Assembly: GCA_026770585.1 (NCBI GenBank)
Contig: MU646876.1
Coordinates: 246,667 to 257,613, forward strand
DNA: 10,947 bases
From: Baffinella frigidus
Lineage: Eukaryota; Cryptophyceae; Cryptomonadales; Baffinellaceae
Direction: 5' to 3'
Positions within the stretch are counted from its first letter, which is position 1; each line of letters opens with the position of its first letter. This document shows positions 9,501 to 10,947 of the stretch, piece by piece. The notes under the pieces are model-generated. The model saw only the letters and a list, made by a program, of their open reading frames with translations. It made no database searches and was not told the DNA's origin. The position numbers were made by a program, and so were the translations under genes.

Positions 9501-10525
9501 CTGACAGTAGGCAGAGGTAGACCTGCACCTCTGTGGGATTTCCTAACGCCCCTACGAGAAACCCGGGCCTAGGGGCCCTACAGCCTACCGTAGTCAATAC
9601 CGTAGGCTGAATTACCCTGAATTCAGACCGTTGCCCTATTAACCTCTAGCTCTGCCTCACTCGGGTTGACCGACTATTCTCAAGTTGACATCCTGGGTGT
9701 GCGGTACAAATCCGTCAACTTTGGAGCGGGAAAGCGCCTGGGCTCCCCAAACTGGTGCGACGAAATAGACTGAGACAGAGCTAGAACCTGTGCGGCCACC
9801 ATCCCGATGTCCAGCAGCATCCCCTCGCTCATCGGCTTGTCCTGGTGAGCGAGCGCCGGCCCGTAGATGCCCGCGCTTGTGATCGTCGCCCCCGGGGCGA
9901 CCCCCTTCACCTGCAGGAATGACCGCCACCGCTGAGACTCTGGCATCGTGGGCGTTCGTTTCCTGAGAGATGCGCGTGCGCGTGGGTAACCACCGCCCCA
10001 GCCCGCCTCAGCCCGAAACCACGGGACTCATGGCAGGCCCTGAACCATAAAACTGAGCTGGATGATGCATCGTAAGGTGCCTCCTGCGAAGCAAGGAACG
10101 CCACGCTCCAGCACCACCGAGGCCGCGCAGCCTCCTCGCGCGGTTGGGCATGGAGCCGGTTGTTTTCGCCTGCGGGGTGCCCTGCAGCCAGCCTGAAGGG
10201 GGGACTCGCCTGCCAGCTGACGGAAACGGACTGGGCGTCCGGGGCCACGGTGATCGCCACAAAGCCGTCCATCAAGCCAGAGCCCGTCACCGGCTGCGCC
10301 AGACAAAATCCGTCAGGGCGACGGCGCTGGTGACACTGCACACTCGCCTGCACAACCACTGCAAGCAGTCCAGAGCGCCGGGCGGGCGGGAGCTGGGGGA
10401 GGGGGTACCGTAGTAGAGCGCACTTTACCCTCTGTCAACCAGGCCGCGAACGTGGGGCAAGTGGCCGCCGCGCAGGGCAGCAGGCATAGCGCCCAGGCCG
10501 CCACCAGCAGCGTGCTGCTCCGCAT
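499..10525 (-). CDS. Spliced gene: secreted CHRD-like / twin LysM protein (14 exons, 426 aa)
   Basis: Joining 10525-10429, 10358-10206, 10083-10046, 9910-9788, 8707-8593, 7400-7276, 6364-6263, 5592-5482, 3910-3816, 3635-3567, 3459-3390, 2570-2505, 1522-1477 and 569-499 gives 1281 nt, one open frame of 426 codons plus TGA. Seen: an N-terminal hydrophobic leader ending ALA-like (PCAAA-TC); a CHRD-like stretch from about residue 60 to 185, closing with REGRAYVLIATTSHP-D-GALRGQI, the hallmark end of CHRD domains (YV..T...HP-GxxRGQ); then about 125 residues I do not recognise; then two LysM domains (GVEDNLFSLAQKHG...NPGNPD, and VTLGETLDSIMRRFG...INPTAIDL...VIP). LysM domains bind GlcNAc-containing glycans; with the leader this suggests an extracellular or cell-wall protein. 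No membrane anchor is seen at the C-terminus. Exon boundaries are inferred by eye. The exon 2/3 junction is the weakest, and missed or alternative exons are possible, mainly between exons 8 and 9. Confidence 0.8.
678..723 (-). repeat. Copy of exon 14 5' part
   Basis: ACGAG|GCTCGCTG reads SLCVIPDWSQIVGG against STLCVIPDWSQTVGG, then diverges. 154 bp upstream of the real exon start. Confidence 0.88.
1054..1090. repeat. AT microsatellite
   Basis: Nearly uninterrupted TA dinucleotides with one GTATA break. Confidence 0.9.
1162..1280. mobile_element. 119-bp palindromic MITE with TA duplication
   Basis: CAGGGGTACCTCGCTCATAA at the left and its near reverse complement ending GAGCGAGGTACCCCTG at the right, flanked by TA at 1160-1161 and 1281-1282. 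Inner palindromes GGGCCCTAGG and TCCTACTGTAGGATCCTA. Tc1/mariner-type TA target. Confidence 0.9.
1294..1314. repeat. CT microsatellite
   Basis: Ten TC units, twelve bases beyond the palindromic MITE. Confidence 0.9.
1477..1522 (-). CDS. Exon 13: second LysM, NP segment
   Basis: Residues 389-403 plus one base. Acceptor CGAGCAG|GCGATC, donor GGGAA|GTCAGC. Reads AINPTAIDLVSLAVG and continues LHLQ from exon 12, as in LysM 'lNp...l..G'. A second, nearly full copy upstream is interrupted by a 140-bp MITE. Confidence 0.88.
1857..2056 (-). pseudogene. Second copy of exon 13 interrupted by a MITE
   Basis: In gene sense: CTCGCAG|GCCATCAACCCAACC, then the 140-bp element and repeated AACC, then GCCATCGATCTCGTCTCGCT and GGGAA|GTGAAG. 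Without the element it would read AINPTAIDLVSLSVG, one residue from the real exon. The insertion makes it unusable. Confidence 0.88.
1893..2032. mobile_element. 140-bp TTATCC-family MITE with GGTT target duplication
   Basis: Inverted ends TTATCCGGGGAA and TTCCCCGAATAA with arms of about 50 bp (CTATTTTTCTTTCATTTGAT on the left) and an AT-rich centre. GGTT at 1889-1892 and again at 2033-2036. Exon 13 (GGCGGTTGGGTTGAT at 1505-1519) shows the empty site with a single GGTT. Confidence 0.93.
2075..2224. mobile_element. 150-bp inverted-repeat element
   Basis: ATCCGGGAACATGTTTAATTT at the left, matched by its near reverse complement ending ACATGTTCCCGGAT at the right. The ATCCGGG end resembles the TTATCC family, the inside does not. 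No clear target duplication. Confidence 0.75.
2383..2412 (-). repeat. Copy of exon 12 3' part with donor
   Basis: Reads WMTKFHLQ then CAG|GTCTTG, against GMTKLHLQ and CAG|GTCCTG. 122 bp downstream of the real donor. Confidence 0.82.
2505..2570 (-). CDS. Exon 12: second LysM, N-terminal half
   Basis: Residues 367-388, 22 codons, phase 0 at both ends. Acceptor GACAAAG|GTGACG, donor CTCCAG|GTCCTG. Reads VTLGETLDSIMRRFGM, then TKLHLQ: a clear LysM start (V..GeTl.sI...fg). Three truncated 5' copies lie upstream and one 3' copy downstream. Confidence 0.92.
2682..2720 (-). repeat. Copy 1 of exon 12 5' part
   Basis: CCAG|GCGAGGCTGG followed by GGAGACGCTGGATTCGATC; one extra G shifts the frame. 150 bp upstream of the real exon start. 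Confidence 0.88.
2864..2901 (-). repeat. Copy 2 of exon 12 5' part
   Basis: CACAG|GTAACG reads VTLGETLDSIMRL in frame, breaking after the ATGCG codons like the other two copies (ATGCGCCT instead of ATGCGGCGC). Confidence 0.9.
3070..3104 (-). repeat. Copy 3 of exon 12 5' part
   Basis: ACAAAG|GTGACC then GGGGGAAGACGCTG; diverged, a missing stretch before GATGATGCGCC. Same acceptor context as the real exon; 203 bp beyond copy 2. Confidence 0.75.
3115..3300. repeat. TTTAGGG-type telomere-like repeat block
   Basis: Several perfect adjacent GGGTTTA units at 3150-3215, degenerating to GGGTTCA and GGGTGTA on both sides. Interstitial, inside intron 11. A second block is at 3464-3560 (intron 10 plus flanks), and GGTGTAG tandem units at 2945-2998. 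Confidence 0.8.
3390..3459 (-). CDS. Exon 11: first LysM, C-terminal half
   Basis: Residues 343-366. Acceptor CACCCAG|GTCGAT, donor TTTGAG|GTCCCC, phase 0 at its end. Reads SMNPGNPDTRKTLEP, then RYFAHPFE; the latter leads into exon 12 as PFE-VTLGETLDSI, the usual start of the next LysM repeat. Confidence 0.9.
3567..3635 (-). CDS. Exon 10: first LysM, N-terminal half
   Basis: Residues 320-342 plus two bases. Acceptor CTGCCAG|GTTACT, donor GTCTG|GTACAC. Reads LLGVEDNLFSLAQKHGN and DWLTV, matching the LysM pattern V..gDnLfsiA..~fg....l. The split Trp codon TG|G joins to exon 11 as VW-SMNPGNPD, the LysM 'NP' segment, which fixes both splice sites. Confidence 0.92.
3636..3815 (-). other. Intron 9 (180 nt), T/A-rich low complexity
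   Basis: Plus strand is TTGTTTATTTTTA and TCATTATTATCA repeats between two exons whose phases fit. No exon copies seen. Confidence 0.6.
3816..3910 (-). CDS. Exon 9: linker into first LysM
   Basis: Residues 289-319 plus two bases. Acceptor ACACCAG|GCGCTG, donor CGGAG|GTCAAA. Reads ALKANMYVGVAVADAEG, then QRMQGNLTEARHC. The final AG plus the G of exon 10 forms Arg, giving HCRR-LLGVEDN; a Cys just before a LysM repeat is common. Two copies of the 5' part lie exactly 144 and 288 bp upstream. Confidence 0.85.
4020..4054 (-). repeat. Copy of exon 9 5' part (proximal)
   Basis: ACCAG|GCGCTG reads ALKESMYVGVAV then HC. 144 bp upstream of the real exon start. Confidence 0.9.
4163..4198 (-). repeat. 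Copy of exon 9 5' part (distal)
   Basis: CCAG|GCGCTG reads ALEDNKYKGVAV then HS, against ALKANMYVGVAVAD. It lies 288 bp upstream of the real exon start, 144 bp from the other copy, and breaks at the same base. Confidence 0.88.
4902..4975 (-). repeat. Copy 3 of exon 8 3' part, most diverged
   Basis: Retains the Gln-Lys-Tyr-like core, GGGGGCTGCCTACACG and donor GTGGGA, but the middle has lost bases. 199 bp from copy 2. Confidence 0.85.
5101..5180 (-). repeat. Copy 2 of exon 8 3' part
   Basis: Reads SEFGDLTGCLGQKFSVSTGM then GAAYT with donor ACG|GTGGGT. 186 bp from copy 1; frame intact. Confidence 0.92.
5287..5368 (-). repeat. Copy 1 of exon 8 3' part with donor
   Basis: Reads GDLTAYVGHKCSVSTGMGAA then YT and the consensus donor ACG|GTGAGT. 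195 bp downstream of the real donor; frame intact. Confidence 0.92.
5482..5592 (-). CDS. Exon 8: unrecognised middle region
   Basis: Residues 252-288, 37 codons, phase 0. Acceptor CACCAG|GTGAAC, donor TACACG|GTGAGT (consensus). Reads VNVEAKPTDAQYSEFGD, then VTAYLGQKYSVSTGMGAAYT. Three further copies of its 3' part with donor lie downstream in the intron. No family recognised; possibly a second beta-rich extracellular domain together with exon 7. Confidence 0.88.
5747..5782 (-). repeat. 36-nt exon-like cassette, probably decayed copy of exon 8 start
   Basis: ACCAG|GTGAACGTG then reads VNVPTWAVTREE and a GTAGGA donor, 12 codons, phase 0. It could be spliced in without shifting the frame. However the first nine bases and a later ACGCG match exon 8 at similar offsets and it lies where 5'-part copies are expected, so I left it out of the main model. 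Confidence 0.6.
6007..6155. mobile_element. About 150-bp MITE-like inverted repeat
   Basis: Arms around 6007-6064 and 6092-6155 share TTTCAATTTATAGACTTGG / TTTTAATTTATCAACTTGG and TTACCACAC in inverted orientation, with AT-rich centre TTTAATATTAGTAATAAA like that of the TTATCC MITEs. Ends and target duplication are not clear. Confidence 0.65.
6215..6234 (-). repeat. Copy of exon 7 3' end with donor
   Basis: GCCTCGCCTCCACTTAT|GTGCGG repeats the LASTY codons and a GT donor, 48 bp downstream of the real donor. A second copy at 5954-5970 has GG instead of GT. Confidence 0.75.
6263..6364 (-). CDS. Exon 7: unrecognised middle region
   Basis: Residues 218-251, 34 codons, phase 0 at both ends. Acceptor CTCGCAG|GCGACG, donor ACTTAT|GTACCT. 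Reads ATATLIQYAPGVREM, then TATMAVRGSSSSISLAS. The alternating hydrophobic pattern suggests beta structure; no family recognised. GC-rich codon use contrasts with the surrounding intron. Confidence 0.85.
6388..6600. repeat. Direct-repeat region of TAGCATAG and CTCCCT-CTACACC words
   Basis: A unit with CACTCTCCCTTCCTACACCA occurs at about 6411-6422 onward and again at 6459-6479, followed by CCTACACCTC tandem copies. The reverse complement (GAGTGCTAGGTGTAGGGAGG) recurs at about 2611, 2770 and 3000. Confidence 0.65.
6605..6648 (-). repeat. Copy of exon 7 5' part with acceptor
   Basis: CTCTCAG|GCGACGGCG reads ATATLIQYAPGVREM, identical to the start of exon 7, and stops matching at the ATG. It lies 284 bp upstream of the real exon. 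Confidence 0.9.
6950..7025 (-). repeat. Copy of exon 6 3' part, donor lost
   Basis: Reads VATRAVENVYAFWNLLISPDMADQ-like sequence (VENVYAFWNLLISPD quoted) with the frame open, but the donor GT is TC (CCAG|TCAACG against CCAG|GTAACG). Downstream GGCCTTCTC matches the true intron start, so the copy included intron bases. Confidence 0.85.
7108..7165 (-). repeat. Copy of exon 6 3' part with donor
   Basis: Reads MDNAYGFGNVLISPDMAGQ then CAG|GTTCCC, against LDNVYGFGNVLISPDMADQ in exon 6. No acceptor at the start. Its donor is 168 bp from the real one. Confidence 0.88.
7276..7400 (-). CDS. Exon 6: CHRD-like domain end (GALRGQI)
   Basis: Acceptor TACGGCAG|AT completes a split Asp codon with the last G of exon 5, giving TTSHP-D-GALRGQIVSP, a textbook CHRD C-terminal motif across an exon junction. 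This is the strongest single check on the model. Encodes 177-217 and ends FGNVLISPDMADQ with donor CCAG|GTAACG, phase 0. Confidence 0.92.
7484..7507 (-). repeat. Short copy of exon 6 5' end
   Basis: Reverse complement gives CAG|GGGGGGCGCTACGCGGGC, resembling the exon 6 start CAG|ATGGGGCGCTGCGCGGGC. It lies upstream of the real exon, as expected for a 5'-part copy. Confidence 0.55.
7508..7527. repeat. Perfect 20-bp palindrome
   Basis: CGCGACATTG followed immediately by its reverse complement. Within intron 5; function unknown. Confidence 0.7.
7999..8108. mobile_element. 110-bp inverted-repeat element
   Basis: Outer arms CTCTGCCTG and CAGGCAGAG, inner arms GGGCTCGCCATAAAACA and TGTTTTATGGTAAGCCC. 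The left outside sequence TCTAG matches the end of the 9645-9784 element, suggesting a related terminal sequence. Confidence 0.65.
8117..8312 (-). repeat. Copy of exon 5 3' part with donor, split by a nested element
   Basis: Reads SERLEQILWKMLEGRAY then, after removal of 8137-8261 and one TA, VVIATR, followed by donor ACCAG|GTTCCT. The real exon reads SDRLEQILQFIREGRAYVLIAT. No acceptor at its start. Further short 3' fragments resemble this end near 7796-7815 and 7974-7993. Confidence 0.8.
8137..8261. mobile_element. 125-bp TA-flanked inverted-repeat element nested in an exon 5 copy
   Basis: Ends are CCACGCCAGATTC and GAATCTGGCGTGG, perfect 13-bp inverted repeats, flanked by TA at 8135-8136 and 8262-8263. 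Removing it with one TA restores the reading EGRAYVVIAT, so the copied exon was uninterrupted when the element entered. TA duplication suggests a Tc1/mariner-type transposase. Confidence 0.8.
8451..8589. mobile_element. 139-bp TTATCC-family MITE at the exon 5 donor
   Basis: Long inverted repeats: ATCCGGGGAA.CCTATTTTTC at both ends and ATGaAAATTACTAC arms further in, with an AT-rich centre (TATTACTAGTAA). Flanked by AACC at 8447-8450 and 8590-8593. The exon 5 donor G|GTT lies inside the latter. Same family as 1893-2032. Confidence 0.85.
8593..8707 (-). CDS. Exon 5: CHRD-like domain, YV-motif exon
   Basis: Residues 138-175 plus one base. Acceptor CCGCAG|GTGGGG, donor CATCCAG|GTTTAT. Reads VGQLVSIRKTATS, LEQILQFI, then REGRAYVLIATTSHP, matching the late CHRD strand that precedes the GxxRGQ end. 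An MITE-like element begins directly at the donor. Copies of the exon 5' part lie upstream (8858-8925, 9197-9224) and of its 3' part downstream (8117-8312). Confidence 0.9.
8858..8925 (-). repeat. Copy of exon 5 5' part with intact acceptor
   Basis: CTCCACAG|GTGGGGCAA then reads VGQRVSIGKTPTSDHLEQIL in frame, against VGQLVSIRKTATSDRLEQIL in exon 5, and loses similarity after the LEQIL codons. No donor is present at the break. It lies 218 bp upstream of the real exon start and shares its flank GGAGGGTGCGTT. Confidence 0.85.
9197..9224 (-). repeat. Degenerate copy of exon 5 5' part
   Basis: Reverse complement reads CTGGCGTCGATTCGGAAGAC followed by GGCGACGT, nearly identical to the LVSIRKTAT coding part of exon 5. 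The acceptor region is replaced by a C-run on the plus strand. Confidence 0.7.
9449..9492. repeat. Core of the AAGTTGAC/GTACAAA repeat family
   Basis: CCAAAGTTAACG, then a T run, TACCGCACACCCA and CCAACTTGA: same order as in the element at 9645-9784, opposite orientation. Other copies: 4351-4390, 6893-6933, 7218-7260, 7717-7764, 8339-8390; a half copy near 6764. Confidence 0.6.
9645..9784. mobile_element. 140-bp inverted-repeat element with GGTT/AACC target duplication, at exon 4 donor
   Basis: Ends are TCTAGCTCTGCCTCA (left) and TGAGACAGAGCTAG (right), inverted repeats of about 14 bp. Directly flanked by AACC at 9641-9644 and 9785-9788. In gene sense the exon 4 donor is G|GTT inside the right-hand copy. 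Internal segment has AAGTTGAC...GTACAAA...GTCAACTT, shared with seven other sites in the window. Too short to encode a transposase, hence non-autonomous. Confidence 0.75.
9788..9910 (-). CDS. Exon 4: CHRD-like domain core
   Basis: Residues 97-137, 41 whole codons, phase 0 at both ends. Acceptor TTCCTGCAG|GTG, donor GCACAG|GTTCTA. Contains GVAPGATITSAGIYGPAL (position of the His-Ile-His/GIYGP loop of CHRD domains) and a GMLLDIG strand. The donor GT lies inside the GGTT target duplication of an inverted-repeat element at 9645-9784. Confidence 0.85.
10046..10083 (-). CDS. Exon 3: short CHRD-like strand exon
   Basis: Acceptor CTTGCTTCGCAG|GA, donor TTTTATG|GTTCAG. Encodes R84 (split codon) and GTLRCIIQLSFM (85-96), which reads straight into exon 4 as LSFM-VKGVAPGATI, a typical strand-turn of CHRD-like domains. 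Upstream bases in this frame (AASVVLERGVPCF) also look protein-like, so the exon could begin further upstream, between about 10083 and 10140. Confidence 0.6.
10206..10358 (-). CDS. Exon 2: N-terminal part of CHRD-like region
   Basis: Encodes residues 33-83: VVVQASVQC, then DGFCLAQPVTGSG and GFVAITVAPDAQSVSVSW, an alternating beta-strand pattern with GC-rich third positions. Acceptor TTGCAG|TG completes the GTG codon begun in exon 1; other nearby AGs shift into a quick stop. The same frame stays open far past 10206, but the next exon needs another frame, so a donor is required here. GCGA|GTCCCC is the only GT found that gives the right phase. It is a weak donor; an assembly frameshift is the alternative. 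Confidence 0.6.
10429..10525 (-). CDS. Exon 1: start codon and signal peptide
   Basis: Starts at ATG 10525 and encodes residues 1-32 plus one base. MRSS is followed by a hydrophobic core (LLVAAWALCLLPCAAA), then TCPTF: a standard secretion signal with likely cleavage after the AAA near residue 21. The donor is AGAGG|GTAAAG (intron starts at 10428). The intron is only 70 nt if the acceptor TTGCAG at 10359 is used. It is the only in-frame leader upstream of the domain exons, which is why this start was chosen. Confidence 0.8.
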
Positions 10526-10947
10526 CGCTAGAGCCTATCGCTCCCTCAGGAAACCCTAAACCTCCTCAGCGAACAGTCGAGGTTGACTAATCTCGTCACG
10601 AACGGGGAACTCCGATGCAAAACATCGAAGTTCTTTTCCGGGGAACTTCGACAAACGGCAGGTCAAAAGCTCAGCTCTGTCAAGGATCGCCGCGTTCCTC
10701 GCGCAACAGGGGTCCCTGAAAGCGGCCAAGGAGGGATCCCGGGGTGGGTGGCCATGCGTCCGCTGAGGGGCGTTTTCTGTGCGCTGCTCGTGCTCGTACT
10801 TTATCTCCCAGGTACACTTATAAACAGCCAGCACCACTGCACTTCTGAACCCCGGAAACAGAAACGAATCTGGGGGTTATGCAAACGCACCCTGTGCAGC
10901 TGCGGCCGAACAACTCCTGTGCTCGCCCCCCCCCCCCCCCCCCCCCC
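10526..10947 (-). other. 5' flank: presumed promoter and 5' UTR, nothing recognised
   Basis: No exon, domain or clear TATA-type signal was recognised upstream of the start codon. A 93-codon minus-strand frame at 10556-10837 shows no domain and ordinary composition. A 9-bp inverted repeat (10625-10633 with 10643-10651) and the terminal C run are the only structures noted. Confidence 0.4.
10625..10651. repeat. Short hairpin in the 5' flank
   Basis: TCGAAGTTC and GAACTTCGA form a perfect 9-bp stem with a 9-nt loop, 100 bases upstream of the start codon. It could be a protein-binding dyad or an mRNA hairpin if transcribed; no family known to me. Confidence 0.5.

Larger units (their letters stand above)
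8708..9787 (-). other. Intron 4 (1080 nt)
   Basis: Holds the 9645-9784 inverted-repeat element directly at the donor, another AAGTT-type element (9449-9492), simple TCATCACTCATC-like repeats (about 8995-9050), a C/G-rich stretch near 9224-9300, and two 5'-part copies of exon 5 (8858-8925, 9197-9224). No further exon seen. Confidence 0.6.

Noticed and set aside
9907-10359. Minus-strand 150-codon frame as a single exon
   Set aside because: Its first third is used as exon 2, but its later part does not join exon 4 in frame, whereas the other frame gives LSFM-VKGVAPG.
10556-10837. 93-codon minus-strand frame upstream of the gene
   Set aside because: No domain, leader or splice link; composition as in the flank. 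Could be a chance frame in the 5' region.

Overview
The window looks like a piece of a eukaryotic nuclear genome, probably from a microalga. Coding information is only found in short exons with GT-AG boundaries. The introns are full of degenerate TTTAGGG-type (plant/green-algal telomere-like) repeats and short inverted-repeat elements. Nothing resembles bacterial gene organisation. I cannot name the species. A prasinophyte-like green alga would fit, but that is a guess.

One gene on the minus strand fills almost the whole window, from an ATG at 10525 to a TGA at 499-501. Fourteen exons join in one frame into a 426-residue protein. The joins were chosen by splice motifs and phase and checked against domain continuity. 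Layout of the product: signal peptide (1-21), a CHRD-like domain (about 60-185, ending in the typical GALRGQI), an unrecognised middle part (about 186-310), and two C-terminal LysM domains (about 317-362 and 364-413). It is therefore probably a secreted or wall-associated protein that binds N-acetylglucosamine-type glycans.

The first three introns are small (70-135 nt). From intron 4 onward most are large (180 nt to 1.6 kb) and have a striking structure. They carry partial copies of the neighbouring exon. Copies upstream of an exon (in gene sense) contain its acceptor and 5' part; copies downstream contain its 3' part and donor. I saw no exception in exons 5, 6, 7, 8, 9, 12 and 14. Typical spacings are 144-218 bp. 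This is what repeated tandem duplication with one breakpoint inside the exon would give, and it leaves many decoy splice sites around a still readable gene.

Several families of 110-150 bp inverted-repeat elements (MITE-like) sit on top of this. Three insertions of two families have a 4-bp GGTT/AACC target duplication. Two of these lie exactly on the 5' splice sites of exons 4 and 5, with the GT donor inside the duplicated GGTT. A third interrupts an extra copy of exon 13, and the uninterrupted exon 13 serves as the empty-site control. A separate palindromic family duplicates TA; one copy ends five bases beyond the stop codon.

Outside the gene, 1-498 (3' side) holds inverted-repeat elements and a copied stop-codon end. 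10526-10947 (5' side) shows no recognised gene. Both ends of the window are runs of C.
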